A DNA stretch of 64,000 nt from Isoetes taiwanensis (GCA_021234155.1 JAJEKV010000004.1:10728109-10792108), one strand, 5' to 3'; counted from the stretch's first letter, positions 30,291-44,111 are shown. Made by a program: numbers and translations. The notes: generated from the letters alone by a model not told the origin.

Positions 30291-33200
30291 GTTTATGGAG
30301 CTTAGAAACCAGATTCCGCTTTCAATTTTCGTAGGCCTCGCCTTTCATGATCGCCTTCGATTTCATCCACAAGTCAGCCTAATTTAACTCGATGAACTAA
30401 TTTCATATTTGGCTTTAATATCTTTGCAAAACAGGATTCGCAGTTCGTATCATCCACATTCGCGCCACTAGAGGATTCGTTGAATGGTTTAGCCGAAAAG
30501 AGGTATTTTGGCTTTGACGTCGCTTTCTTTGCCTTATCAAAGTCGTTGATGACCTGCCGATTGTCAGGATGAGACTCTTATATATCCAATCTATATTCGG
30601 GTTTGATGATTAAAAGGTCGGTTCGGCATGCCAGGGATGTGAATCTAAACGTTCCATAGATTTCATAATCCGGCTTCAAGTACGCCAGGATGTTGAAAAG
30701 CTTGATAGCGCTAGAGCAAAGGTTCAGCGGATAAGAAGGATAGCTACAGGTTAATTGTTTTGCTTTGTTTTCCAGGCTGTGATGGTTGCAGCCAGTTGCA
30801 ATGTTTATTGTACTTCTCATCTAAGGACAAAGTTTATTGTGTGGTATCATAAGGAAGGAATTGAGAAATTGCAAAATCACGTAAATAAGAATGGCAGCCT
30901 AATGAACACCGAATGATGACTCTGAAGTGCGAATCTCCAAACCCATTTAATGAATAAAATAGAATTTATGAAATGCATAACTATAGTATCTTCCATTTTT
31001 TCAATCGCTTGCATTCCAACATTTCCGTGTCCAAATGCATCTTCCCTTTGTTGCCCCACGTAAAGCCATTTTCTTATCGCACTATACGATTCTTCATGTC
31101 GACTCAGCTTCTTCTAATTCTTTCTAGCCAGAGCTGCCCAAGTTATGCTGCTACGTCGAAAGGTTAGGGTTACAAAGATCCCAAGATTCCCAAGGCACGC
31201 TAGTCATCATTTACCAATTGTCAACTTCACCTTCATAGGCTATTTGTCACCTGATTCGCATTTATTGATACCGATAAGGAGGTTGAGCTTGTCAAGCTGT
31301 TGTACTCCATAAATAGTATTTGAATATATACGAGCACGATAGATGTGTTTTCGAATTGTGAAATGCTAATCTGTAAGACGAAGGTTAATGATGTTAAAGT
31401 TTCTCGCCTGTCCACCTGCTATAGTACATTTGTGCCATTCCAAATGTAGTTACACCAAAAACGTAGCTACTGTTAGAAGCATTTATCTTCAAAGTTGCTG
31501 CCGTGAATTTGTGACAACGTAAGTTCAATACAGTTTAAGATTTGAGCTCAATTTTGGAAAATATGCCTCACCATATCTTTGTAGGCAATCCAAAATGCTT
31601 CCAACGCATTTTTTAGCAAAACGTGAGTTTTCACAAGTTAAAGTTATAGTTTTCAAATTGCCGCTAAATACGCAAAGAGAAGGTCATGCATCAAAGCCAA
31701 ATCGATTTTGTTGGCAACTAGATGTGGGCCATACTGCAGGATCTAAGCATGCCCTCTTTTTTTCATGCAGCACAGAGATTGTTCTTGCCTAACCATAGTA
31801 TCTTCATGTGTACATGGAAGTACTTCATTTTATGGTTCAACATGCTTAATATGTTTTCTTTAACCTAAGGCGCTAGGCTTAGATCTCAGACATTCATGTG
31901 GCCACTATCAACATAGGTCTTCTCTCAGTCCCACATAAACTTTGCAGGCCACTTGAAGGAACATTATATATGGTTGGTCAGTTGGCTTTGATCCTCCATC
32001 AATGGTATTGATTTCTCAAGGTATCAGAGATGTCACCAAATACCAAGAACTCTGTGATGTGATGCTAAAGCTTGGCATTATATTGCTTCTAATGCCTCTG
32101 TCAAGAGCATCGGGTTCTTTAATGGCAAATCTAAGAAAGAAGAGAAATAGTGAAGGGGAATTTACATAAGTATTTGGAATTGCAAATGTATTTCTCGCCT
32201 ATGCTTGTCTTATATTTGTGCAAGTTTCATCTTTGCCGAAGTTTAGCATTCACTTTTTGCATATAATTGGCATCCTCTCTTTAGCAGTTTGCTTCTTTTC
32301 TGGCTAATGTGGTTATGGTTGAAGGAAACTACCGCTGAAGTCCAAAAGATTGACGTATGAAAGAAGATGTAAAGAATGAAGTTATCCAAGAAGAATTTGT
32401 TGATTGCACTAAAAAGTAATAGATCACATAGAAGCAAGCTTTTACTTGCCCTAATAAATAGCACATGGTGTATGGAAAGCTTCTTGTCAAGTTTGATCTC
32501 TTTCAGTTGCAAAGATCGGACAAGAGTCATTACTCTCCACCTTCCATAAAGTAACTTAAAGTTGAAGATTCACCTTCCAATGTTGAAGTTCGTATACCTC
32601 TATGTAATAAACATGCTACGTAAGTTCTTATAGATGCAAATCTATCTTGGTTGATGTTTGGTATTACGATTTATTAAAGAAAATATTATCTTCATTACAG
32701 TCAATTTTATTGTTTGGCTATGCCGAATGGATCATAGTATCTTAATCAATGTATCTTCTTTTGAACTTCCGCATCTAAGTTATATGAGTTAAATGGTGCT
32801 TTTAACAGCAATCAATTGCGCATTTCTGAGTTTGTTTCATCGCGACTGAAGTTTATAAAGCTCCCATCTCAACGATGCCCACACTTTGACATTTTGAGGG
32901 AATGCCTAAAACCAGATGTTTCAGCGAATTTCCGGATTGTCGGCAGTGGACAGGTAATGAAGTCTTTAAAATTTTTAGAAATGCCAAATTAAATACTGCC
33001 TTCATTATTGCCTTATTTCTGGCTGCTATGACTTTTGCAAGTATTCCAAAGATGCCTTCACCGAGAACCGGTGGAGATTGTAGAAGGAAGTCATGAGTGC
33101 TCGCTACTTTGGAGTAATGATTGTTTTAATATGTGTCGGTGTGTGTGTGTAGAATATAAGTCGCGATAATAAGGTACCATTATTTGTGACAAGATCATGG

Positions 33201-34360
33201 GGATAGTCTTTTATGGAGCATCCCATTCTCCTTCTGTAAATGCTATAGCAGCTCAACTCTGTATAAATCTCACTAGCTCAAGTATAATCTAGAGACATGT
33301 TAAAAGATATTCTATGTTTGCAAGTTACGTTAATGCTGATTGGTACCATGCAAATAGGGGTTTTGGCCTTCGTGAAAGGTATAAGTTGGGGTTGGTGTCG
33401 CCTTTATTTGATTATAACTTAGTCACATATATGCCACTTCATCCAATTAAAGGAAACTTCTTAAAGAAACTTCACTTTGAGTTCTTCTTCTTCATAGAAA
33501 CTAAAACTGGTTTACTTGGCAAAACAAAGCAGACAAGAAGGATGTATAACGAAAGTCAAAGGAAGTTCATCAGAATTAAGGGGCCTCTCGCTGAAGAGGG
33601 TGTCAATGGAGTTCCACAAATGATGCCAGGTGCATATTTTGAAATACAATATTCAAGGTAAGCATGTCAAATGAACATTTGTCTCAATTTTAGAGCTGAT
33701 TAATCATGGTCAAATTCCCAGAACAACTCCCATTTTTGTGCCGCAGCATGGACAAGAGGAAGATCTAAAAATAATCTTAGCCATATATTTCTACCAGGTA
33801 ATAATGTTTAAAATAAAGAAGAAAATGTGTTTGTTATTGGTAACATTTAAGTTCAATCGTTGTTGCTTTTACACAATCAATCCGCCAATTTGATATATCA
33901 CGTGAAATGTTAATTTCCATTTGCCGTTGTTCTTAATTGGCAACTTCATTGTAGGTATTCTCAAATAAATCACGAAGAGGACATTGTTTCATGGATGCCT
34001 TAATAAGCTTTGTTTGGAATACTATCCTGCTTCTTTAAGTTTGGGTTTGCTTTACATTTATGAATAATGCCTAATATCCCATTAGCTCAGAATCGCTATT
34101 GTTTAATGAGTATAATTTTCTAAGTGTTCTTTTATGGTGCAATCCACATGAAATATTGATGGGCTCAGCCTCAAGAAAGCTAAATAACGGTTGCCGATTC
34201 GTAGAGCCTATGATGCCCATGGTAGTTGAAAGCGTATCACCTGGATTAGCTAAGATGGCCATGTTTGAAGGAAATTCGGCAGATAATATTATTTGTGATC
34301 TTCCTTGAGTTCAAGGTCATGACAAGCCAGGGAGGGAGAATATAAATCATGCAAGAGATT
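30291..34360 (+). pseudogene. Exon-like low-repeat island, unrecognised gene relic
   Basis: Not repeated elsewhere in the window. Several short open stretches are bounded by splice-like sites. The best is about 33315-33657 (ORF 33314-33661), reading YMPLHPIKGNFLKKLHFEFF and GPLAEEGVNGVPQMMPGAYF, which ends ATTCAAG before GTAAGC. Another, about 32811-32953, reads ISEFVSSRLKFIKLPSQRCP and DILRECLKPDVSANF between an acceptor (TTTTAACAG) and GTAATG. A third may be 31590-31770. I cannot name the family. No continuous ORF is present, so it may be part of a large-intron host gene, a pseudogene or a captured fragment. Confidence 0.35.
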
Positions 34361-35859
34361 GATCCACCCCGCATTTGAGGTACCTATGTCTGAATCAGGA
34401 AAAACTTTGCTTAGCTTCCACGTCGGCATTGAGTAGCTCTAATGCGCTATGTGATGATAAAGTTGTTACAAGCTTTCTTTTCAAGAGATATGTCCTTTAT
34501 AATGATTTAGATTTGTAATGCACTAGACCCATCATCATTAAGTAAATCCAATATAGTCACCAAGAAATGCATCGGTTGTGATATTGCTTTGCTCTACAAG
34601 TACAGATTGTGAACATTTTAATGCATGTGAAACATGGAAGTGGAGTAAATTATATATCATGATCTAAGGGTGGTGTTAGCTAAAAGGCATGTGAAACAAT
34701 TATATCCAATGCTTATCTGAACTTAATAAATATACATGCGGCTTAATGAAATTAACTACATTAACAGAACAATAACTCAAAGGTTCCATAATCAAATCAT
34801 AGGACCCACAACTTTTAATGCAATATAATTGGAAGTGAAGCCATGATGAAAATTTTAGATAGTTATTCTCGAGCTAGTTAGACTCACAAATCTAGTGTTC
34901 CATTGATCTTGGTTACTTTATTTAGTAAAAATAATGGCCTCCTTATTCTCATTTGCATCAATGGAAATACAAAAGCACTCTGTCATCAAACCACGTTTCT
35001 ATATTTCTCAATGTTATAATCCCACGTTTCTTAATGGTTTACCTCATTTCTCAAGATGGTCTATTTTGCATGCATCTTAATGTGGTTAATCTAGTTAAGA
35101 GGGTGGAGACTTTTACAAGACCCCTAATTTCCAAAGCGCTAACATGTTCAAATCAACCATGACCGAGTCGTTATTTTATCTATCCCATCATTTTTGCTAT
35201 CTATGTCATTGTTGTTTTAGCCTCATGTAAGAACTAGAGAGTAGTTTTTCTATTTCCATCAGACACATAACGGGGAGGTTCTTTTGAAAGAAGATGCATG
35301 GAATGTCCCCAAAGAGCGTTTTTACGCGTAGTGTACCAGACAAGTCGCTATATACGTCAACATTGTTAAAAAATTACTATTTATCAAACAGGAAACTTTC
35401 ATTAGGGAACTACATGGATCCGCAAATGTTACATCGGTTGTATAGTTCTCGACTTCGTAGGACAATCCTTCTGACTTCTTATTTGTCTAACCTTAATAGA
35501 TCATTAACAGATAGACAACAAAACCGTACAAGATCTTTAGTCATGAAATTCTCATACGTAATTCCATCATAAATTTATTCTGTCGATTTGGCAAAATTCT
35601 TTGACAGAACAATTCAAATTTAACTCGAAGTCTTCACGAGAAGTTCTAATAAATCCATGGTTGAAGGTCATTGAATGTACATAGTCAAGGAATTTAGTTT
35701 TAACCTTTAGATGCATACAAATCATTTGTGTGAGAGGATATGATATCAATAAATCAAGAGATTTATGATAAATTCAATTTGACCTGAACAAAGGTATTAC
35801 ATCATTTAATATCTAACTCACCTGTTACCCAACTTCTTTTAATAACTCGATTTTATTCC
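34361..35859. other. AT-rich intergenic sequence
   Basis: No coding region, RNA gene or repeat copy from elsewhere in the window was recognised. Confidence 0.4.
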
Positions 35860-36105
35860 TAGATATTCGATAAACTATAGTTGATAGACCCATTGATAGT
35901 AATAAAACTTGTATATATACATATATATATGATATATCATTAATATATTAACGTGATATCACATGCTGCGGGCATCGACATTTTATATAAAAGTTGTATC
36001 ATTAATATATAGCCATCGATATCACATGCCATGGGCATCGTGGGACATTTTATATAAAGTTGTCATCTCGCCGCTCACCTCTTGGGGAATAAGAGCAGGC
36101 TATGC
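35860..36105. mobile_element. Third copy fragment of the captured-block end plus fold-back end
   Basis: 35865-35915 resembles the sequence before the TA tract at 21430-21475 (AAACTATAGTTGATAGACCC, AAAACTTGTATATA). It is followed by two partial copies of the fold-back terminus (ATATCACATGC...TTTTATATAAA, at about 35955-35995 and 36018-36100). Confidence 0.65.
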
Positions 36106-36474
36106 ATCAATATTTTATTCCTCTACAAAACCTACATACTCTCGGATGCTTGGAAGCTCTGTGACAAAATCAATCGAGTGCGTCCGAGGAGTTCTCTCAT
36201 TTCTATACTATGAAACATGTTATATTCTACACTCTATTAGACTTGTCCTTATTATGCAATCCTTGTTCCATAGCTGAGCACCAAAGATTTCTTGAGGCCA
36301 ATTCTCATAAAGTCATGGTATCCAAGTATTCCTATTGTTTTAGTAGCAATTTTGATTGATTGTGAAAATATGACTTTAGTATGATTTAAGCCAATTCATC
36401 CTCGGGCCATGGAGGGCAACCCTAGTCATGGCGGCCTGCTTGTTCATTTGTTTTTCCCAATTGAACTTGGGTTC

Positions 36475-37280
36475 GGTTGAAAAACGGATATGTCATGTTG
36501 TTGGTGAGCAAATCTGGGGTATTTTTACTGGAAAGGTTCACACCAATACATTAAATATATGTTGTACTTGTGGCGGGTGTTGGCGGGATCAAACCTTAAT
36601 TACTAGGCACAAGTGAAGTTTGCTACATCTATTTAATGCATAACAAGGTTTGATTAAGTTTAGATGATGTTAAAGAAATATCAAGGGAACCATTATTTGA
36701 TAAACCAATGGTTCAAATGTTAGCATATCGATGTTTTTAAATGTTGCATGTGGGATAATTCATGGATAAAGGAATTAACTTGAGTTAGAAGAGTTGATCG
36801 AGCCATGCTTGCCGGATTGATATGATATAAGGCAAGAGTATTATTCAAAGATGGATGATGACCAGGAAGTAAAGGGGTGCAATCAGACATGTTTTTGGTG
36901 AAGATGTTGAAACTCCTGGTCAAATGAGCTCTGATGGAATGGTCAATACCATTGCTACAGTGTAGCTCGATTCGTCCCTATGGTCTATTGAGTTTTTAAA
37001 TTGTGAAATGATATTTCATCTAGGGGAAGTGCAAAAAAGCATAATCAAGTAGCTAAGTTGTGAAGCAAGAAATTAGTGACCAAATTGTGGCTTTTTCTTG
37101 CTGTAGTTGAAAAGAATTCATAACTTGCTTGATTTTTGCTTAATGAATTGTAGTATGATATCTTGCTACATCATTAATATAAGTGTGATCTTAAGTTACT
37201 CAAAGTAAAATTGTTGAGAAATTGGAATATTGGCATCCTTGCTGGGATTAATATCTTGAAAATTGAGTTTTAATTTCAAC
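36475..37280 (+). repeat. copia 5' LTR, copy 2
   Basis: About 806 bp aligning with 2262-3227 and 41577-42550 but lacking the SINE-like insertion. The first base reads G where the 3' LTRs have T. It ends TTTCAAC before the PBS. Confidence 0.87.
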
Positions 37281-37283
37281 GAT

Positions 37284-37295
37284 TGGTATCGAGCC
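37284..37295 (+). other. copia primer-binding site
   Basis: TGGTATCGAGCC, the tRNA-Met site TGGTATCAGAGCC with CAG read as CG, the recurrent error form in this region. Confidence 0.85.
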
Positions 37296-37313
37296 ATCTA
37301 ATCCAAAGGCGGG

Positions 37314-38310
37314 ATGTCTCTGATGTTTAAGGCAATCTCTTGAACTCCATAGAGGTATTTAAAGGTGAGGCGAGAGTTCGGGTTTGGAAACAAGGTGTGA
37401 AAAGTGCTTGAGTTTGAGAAATTATGATATTTAATTGACCCCAATGTCATTAGTAACACCTTTATGCGGAGGAGCAAGTTCGATTACTAATACGTCTTCA
37501 ACCGGTTGTAGGAGGTGGAAGTCGGGGCTGGCCTTGCACTCTTGGCTGCGAATTGGAGTGGCTATGATGATTAGCATGGATGAGAAGGCGGGAATTATGG
37601 AGGCTCGGTCCATAATATGTCCTGGTGGGAGCGATGATCAAATTAAAACTTAGAGGTAAGTCTCCCTGTTGATATGTGGGAAATTCATGCTAGATAATTT
37701 TGAGTAGAAATCATCATCACAAATAGATGTGTTAGAGAAACAATTAAGGAGACTCAAATTATATAAGGAAAAGACATTCTTTGAGTTTTTAGAAGTTTGA
37801 GTCAATAATTGCGGACTTAGAAGGTCTTTGGAGTTGTCTTGTCGAAGATTATCGATTTTTAGCCATTTCTAGGTGTTTCTCATAATGCAGTTGACTACTT
37901 TATTAAGGAATGTAGCAAGGACAAAGGAACATCTTTATTGAGAATGATAAGAATTTAGAATTTGAACAAACTAAAGGCGATGATGGGGAGGGATTCGAGG
38001 AAGTTATGTTTGTAAAAGCGAAGAAAGGAAGAAAAAACCTTGATAGAAAGCAAATTGGTCCACTATAATTGTGACAACTATGGTCATCTCAAAGTAAATT
38101 GCATCCCAAGTTGGGTAAAGAAATAATGTTATTATAATTGTGAGGGAAAGGGGCATATATGCAGTTGTTCAAGTCAAAAGGAAAAGGAAAGAAGTTTGAA
38201 GGAAAAAGCTGGAGGGTACAAGTCCAAGCCAAGCCTAAACATTGCAAAGGAGGCAAGCCAAAAGAAGAAGATGAGCAAGATGAGGACATTGAGGTAAAAA
38301 TATGTCTAAT
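37314..38310 (+). pseudogene. copia gag
   Basis: ATG at 37314 shortly after the PBS, but the frame breaks repeatedly. A degraded zinc knuckle is readable at about 38066-38105 (YNCDNYGHLKVNC), followed by a second Cys-rich motif (YNCEGKGHIC, about 38136-38165) and a Lys-rich tail. It would package the element RNA. Only this copy is in the window. Confidence 0.65.
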
Positions 38311-39860
38311 GATTATTCTAAGATAAGAAAAAGAATGGATCTTGATTTGCTTATATTAGATTGAGGAATTTGAAAGATCGATACTTGAGGGACTTCAAGG
38401 ATTTAAAAAAATGTCAAGGAGAAAAAAAAAGACATGTACAGTTTGGGAATGGAGATTTAAAAGAAATCAAGAATATTGGTGTTTTAGAATTATTTGACTT
38501 GGAGGGAAAAGGCTGTGAAATTAAAAATGTATTGTGCATACGGATTGATCGAAACCTCATTTTAGTTTTTGTCGGCTTGTAGATCTAGGGTATAAGCTTT
38601 ATTTGTAATATCTTTCTTGGAGATAAGAAAATGTTTGTGGGGAAACGAGTTGACAATTTATATGGATTGAGCAAACAACATTTTTTCTTATGTTAATTTG
38701 CTAACTAGTCCATCCATTAAAACTTGGCATGAAAGGGCATTGTCATGTCAACTCAAATACAATAGAGTTGCTAAACAAAAGGGATTTATCAATGCAAGTT
38801 CTAGTCAAACATCACAACAAGTTATTACCGAGGTGTATGTTTGGAAAACATAGTAGATTGCCTTTTAAAAAGCAAAGAAAGAGGGCAAATGGAATCCTAG
38901 ATCGATACACATAGATTTATGTGGACCTCTCAATGTTGCTAGTCTAAGTGGAAAAAAGGTATTTTTATGACCTTAATAGGCGGCTTTAGTAGAAAAGACT
39001 AAAAGTATCTTACGCACTGAGAACAAAAGATCACGACATTTGTGATTTGCAGTTCACAAATGAGGTAGGCGGGGGAGGAAGGAAAATTAAATGCATAAAA
39101 GATGCGCCGGAGGAGGGGTGAATTCATAGGGGAGAATTTAAGTTGTTTGCAAAAACAAAGGCATTAAAAACCGGCTTACTTGTAGATATTCTCCTGGCTG
39201 AGAATGGTGTGGTGAGAGGGAAGAATAGAGCGATTTTTTAGCATGATCGAAGCATGTTAAAATCAACGGGGCTACCTAATTTCTTGTGGGAAGAAGCGAT
39301 TCGGACTTGTGAGTAATCGAAATATGTTGCCATCTCTCGGCATACAAGGAGGGATTCTAATATGCTATGGTGGAAACAACAAGCCAAGCTATGACAATCT
39401 AAAGGTATATGGTTGCTTGGCATTTGTACACATTCAAAAGAAAAAAAAAAGAAATTTGGATAGAGGGCATTGATTACATACCTTGTGGAATATGATGATC
39501 ACTCTAAGGCTTATAGATTGTATGATCCTAAAAGCAAGAAGAGTCATAGTGAGTAGAGATGTTAGTTTTGATGAAAATCAGGTTTACAAAACATTGGCTA
39601 GCCCTAGTGCAAAACTAACTAATGACACTCAATTGAAGGAGCATAATATTAAATCTGAAATTCTTGACAAAGCTGTTGAAGTTAGATACCGATCTGAGAT
39701 GATGAAAAGCTGGGGCGACATGAATCACGGACTTTCAAGAAGGAATTTGAGGAAACCTCGGAGAAATTTGGTGAAGAAGGACACGAAGATGAAGAACAAG
39801 CGGAGGGTTTGCGGTCCGGCAAGCACCAATAAGAAAAGAAAGGTTATTTGAAGCACAAAG
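38311..39860 (+). pseudogene. copia protease and integrase
   Basis: The protease part shows LKDRYLRDFKDLKKCQGEKK and the FGNGDLKEI block (38361-38580). The integrase N-terminus shows a WHERA-like motif near 38723 and core-like HIDLCGPLNVASLSGKK around 38910-38960. The C-terminal integrase block, shared with 15-692, starts at 39324 (KARRVIVSRDVSFDENQ, about 39523). Multiple frameshifts throughout. Confidence 0.72.
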
Positions 39861-39959
39861 GCGAAAGCGAGCTAAAATTGACACTACAACTCATGATCGA
39901 GATGATGCGGGAAAAAACAAAAGATTCGGGAAGAAAATCACGAGGTAAATGGTATATTT

Positions 39960-41574
39960 GAAATTTTTAATGCATTTGAGCCCAGTACCAAACACTTTCG
40001 ATGAAGTCTTGGTTTTACGAGAAAAAAAGATCTATGGCTAGATGCAATGAAAGAAGGAATGGACTCTTTTGTAGAAGCCCGACACTTTTTAGAGGTTGTT
40101 GAGAAGCCCAAGGGGTAAGAACATAGTTGGCAATAAATGAATATTTAGAATTAAAAGCTGGGAGCAGATGGAAAATCACCCGGATACAAGGCAAGACTAG
40201 TAGCTCAGGGTTTTCACAGAAAAAAGGATAGGATTTTGATGAAACATTCTCCCCTCTGGTTAAATTGAATAGTGTCAGGATGTTACTAGATCGGCAAATG
40301 CATATGACTTGGAGGTACACCACATGGATGTTAAAAGCGCTTTTCTAAATGCAAAGCTAGATGAAGAGATCTTCATGAAGCGAGACACGAGATTTGAGCA
40401 AGGAGAAGATAAGGTTTGGAAATTGAAAAGAAGCGGTTTATGGCTTGAGACAATCACCTAGGGAATATAGGTATAAATGCATGGATGCTTTCTTAACGAA
40501 AGCAAGGATTCACTAAATTATCAAATGATGGAAATTTGTACAAGTTTGAATGCAAAGATGGCTGGTGCATCATTGCATTATATGTTGATAATAACATTAT
40601 GGTGGCAAAGGGGCGAATGCTTACTAATGTAAAAGGTTGTTAAAAAGCAGGGTTTGAGATGTCGGATCTTGGGAAGCTTACAAAGTTCTTGGGAATCGAG
40701 ATGTCAAGAAATAGGAATAAAGGTATAATTATTCTAATCAAGGAAAGAACAAATCGGAGGTATGCTTGAAAGGTTCAAGATGAAAAAAATGCAATATTAG
40801 TAAAAAACTCCATCGTATCGAGGTGTAAGTTGTCACTTGACATGTGTCCCAAAAATGATGGAAGAAAGAAAAGCAATGGAAAAAGTTCCTTATAGGTCTT
40901 TGAGTGGTTGTTTGGCATATGTTGCCAACTATACAAGACGGATGTGGCTCATAGTGTAAACATGCTTAGTAGATATAATAATAATCGAGGGGAAGGATCA
41001 TTGGATATTTTGCAAAAGGGTTGTTGAGGTATTTGAAAGGTACCATAGATATGGGAGTATTTTACAACTCAGAAAACTTGACATTAACTGCCTATTATGA
41101 TGCTGATTGGGTAGGGGATTTAGATGTAAGAAAGTCCAGCTCTGGTTACCTTATGATGTTGGGAGGAGGTCCTATAGCATGGAAATGCAAAAAACAAACA
41201 TCTATAGCATCTACTGAAGAGTAATGCTATCAACTACATTATGTGCCAAGGAATTAATCACGGGAAAAGAAGATTGATATTAGAACTTGGCATTGAGCGC
41301 CGGAACTCTTGAAATGCTATGTGACAGCACAAGTTGCATAGCTATGACAAAAAACCCTGTGATGCATGAAAGATCAAAGCATATAGAGCTGGAAATGCAT
41401 TTTATTAGGGATGCTGTGAGTAAAGGTTTGATATAGATGAGCTACATTAACACCAGCAAACAAATAGCAGATATACTGACCAAAGTACTAGCAGAAAAAA
41501 GGTTTGTAGAGCTCAGAAAACAGATTATATATACAGAAGCACAGGACACAGGAGCAAACATGACATGAAGGGGA
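39960..41574 (+). pseudogene. copia RT and RNase H, copy 2
   Basis: Same domains as 690-2253. The YVDD catalytic box here reads YVDN-like (near 40584), a G-to-A change not at a CAG/CTG site. RNase H is open only at 41021-41224 (LRYLKGTIDMGVFYN...ADWVGDLDVRKSS) and then frameshifted; the final INTSKQIADILTK block is intact at 41450-41490. Confidence 0.85.
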
Positions 41575-41576
41575 AG

Positions 41577-42550
41577 TGTTGAAAAACTGGTCATGTCATG
41601 TTGTTGGTTTGAAGCAAATCATCTGAGTATTTTTCTACAAGCAGGTTCACACCAATACATTAAATATATGTTGTACTTGTGGCAGGTGTTGAGCGGGATC
41701 AAACCTTGAGTGCTAGGCACAAGTGAAGCTGCTACATCTATTTAATGCATAACAAGGTTTGATTAAGGTTTAGATGATGTTAAAGAAATATCAAGGAAGG
41801 AAGGAAGGAAGGAAGGTGAGCCGTCCCACGAGGAGACCAATCGGTCTATGGGACCACAAACTTGAACTATACATGGGGGACTAACACCACCACCAAGCAT
41901 GCAATGCATGTCAAAGGGATTGAACCCTTGACCACTAGTCTGAGGGAACCATTAAGATATTTTTTGATAAACCAATGGTTCAAATGTTAGCATGTTGATG
42001 TTTTGCATGTGTGATAATTCATGGATAAAGAATTAACAGAGTTAGAAGGTTGATCGAGCCGTAACCAGGATTGATATGATATAAGGCAAAGTATTATTGA
42101 CCGAGAAGATGGATGGCCAGGAGTAAAGGATGCAATCAGACATGTTTTTCAAATTGCTGAAGGCGTTGAAACTCCTGGTCAAATGAGCTATAGTAGAATG
42201 GTCAATACCATTGCTTCTGATTGTAGCTCGATTAAATTCCCTATGGTTACTGTTGAGTTTTTTTTTTTAAATTGTGAAATGATATTTCATCTAGGGGAAG
42301 TGCAAAATGCATAATCAAGTAGCTAAGTTGTGAAGCAAGAAATTAGTGATCAAATTGTGGCTTTCTTGCTAGTTGAGGAAAAATTCATAACTTGCTTGAT
42401 TTTTGCTTAATGAATTGTAGTATGATATCTTGCTACATCATTAATATAAGTGTGATCTTAAGTTACTCAAAGTAAAATTGTTGAGAAGTTGGAATATTGG
42501 CATCCTTTCTAGAATTAATATCTTGAGAAAATTGAGTTTTAATTTCAACA
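41577..42550 (+). repeat. copia 3' LTR, copy 2 (with SINE-like insertion)
   Basis: Starts TGTTGAAAAACTGG after the purine tract TGAAGGGGAAG (41566-41576) and ends TTTCAACA directly against the gypsy LTR. Contains the SINE-like insertion at about 41796-41944. Confidence 0.88.
41796..41944 (-). mobile_element. SINE-like insertion, second copy
   Basis: Same insertion at the same LTR position as 2479-2630, with the GGAAGGAAGG tail at 41796-41815 and the box-B complement near 41917-41928. Confidence 0.45.
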
Positions 42551-44097
42551 TGTGACGTTCCAAGTATTTATACGGTCTACGTATAAATATATTGACATGT
42601 CACCGGTATGAATCGCCACCACGGGGGTATGATAACCCTAGGGGTTGGCCACAAAGGGATTTAATTAGCTATGTTAAATTAATTATAAAGGATAATTATC
42701 TAAATACTTGCTATTAAGTCACCTAATGGTGGGAAAAGCCACTTGGCATAACTTTGAGTGGTTAGCATGGGGTTGCTAAACTGAGCCACCAAAGGCGGCG
42801 CCACCCCATCTTACCCCATTTTTCGACCCGGCCCGGCACCGGGGGGCGACTAAAGCTCAAAGGCGATTCTTGAACACCCCCCAATGTAGCCAAGACACCC
42901 TCGAGGTATCATTTGCCACCCATGTCTGACACTATGGAAGCACCCCTTGACAACAGGGTCAGTAGAAACAACTTGGTTAGTGGTAGTTTAACTTGCAAAT
43001 TGTAGAATAATACTTTGGTGTTCTTCTCGACTAGTTGGTTAAGATTAACCCTTCTTTGGTAACTAGGAATACTTTTCAATTATGTTATGGAATGGTCGAT
43101 GTCTCTATGAGTTAGTTCAGCGGTTTCGATAAGCGAGGGGTTAAAGGGGGGTAGAGGCCTCACGAACAGTATAGAATGCTCCTAGTAAGTCCTTTAATAC
43201 CCTACTAGTTTCGGCTACGTGCAAAATTGCCGTGTCATAGATGCTATGGTGCGGCAGCACCCGGATAAGGAACCACGGTGGTGAAGTGGGGGTGGGGTCT
43301 TTACGAACATAAAGGCTCTGAGACTCCCTGATGGGCTAGGCGATGGCCCGGTCGCGTGAGGGGGGCGGGTATGGGTGCGACACTCCACGGGTGTAGTGGT
43401 GTGACCCGTATGGGGCACCATGCACTTTGAGTAGAATTAGGGTGAGAAAGTTGGAGTGCGGATCACGGGGGTGTGATGCGGCCGCGTATTCTCTAGCTCA
43501 CCCATGGAACCCTTGTGATCTGGAAGGGACACTTCCCAGGCCTGCCTCATCGGACTAGGTGTCATGATCACGGGGTAGGCTCAAAGGGTGATACCTTGAG
43601 TGCGTCTCGGGAAGGCTATAGCGAAGCCATCGTGACTTCGACCCATCTACAAAGTGTGCGGGGAGGGGCGGATGGAGTGGACAACCCTAGCCGAAGCGTT
43701 CTATGCCCGCCAGCGCCATGCCAAGACTTCGGTCGTGATCTCGAGACCCGGCCGTCGGTCGCTCCTCACTAGAGTCGTAGGGGTGGGAACACGGGTTTTG
43801 GGTGTTTTCTTAGTTTAGATGCATATTCTTTGCCGTTGGTACTTGGATGGATGTGCCACCCTCGTGGTGGTTGTTTATATGTGATTTATGTTGTATGCTA
43901 ACCTTGTATTCATGCTTCGCGGCGTAGGAGCCCATTGGCGTGGGCGAATGACCCCCCGTGTCCTTCTTTCGGGCATCATTTCATAGATGGCGGAATGACG
44001 GAGGAGCCCTGCTCATAACGTTAGTTTGCCATGGGAGGGAAAATCCCGTATGTATCTGGCCCGGTGTAAATATATATATATTGAGGGGAGCATCCGC
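42551..44097 (+). repeat. Gypsy 5' LTR, copy 2
   Basis: TGTGACGTTCC to a corrupted GCATCC end before the PBS; aligns with 3228-4788 and 61285-62858. Confidence 0.88.
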
Positions 44098-44099
44098 GG

Positions 44100-44111
44100 T
44101 GGTATCGAGCC
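44100..44111 (+). other. Gypsy primer-binding site, copy 2
   Basis: TGGTATCGAGCC, the tRNA-Met site with CAG read as CG. Confidence 0.85.

Larger units (their letters stand above)
36475..42550 (+). mobile_element. Complete Ty1/copia element, copy 2
   Basis: 5' LTR, tRNA-Met PBS, gag, protease, integrase, RT, RNase H, PPT and 3' LTR in order. Target duplication: GGTTC at 36470-36474 on the left and GGTTC at 62864-62868 on the right, once the nested gypsy element is removed. Coding is heavily broken, largely at CAG/CTG positions where copy 1 is intact, so much of the decay may be read error. Confidence 0.9.
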
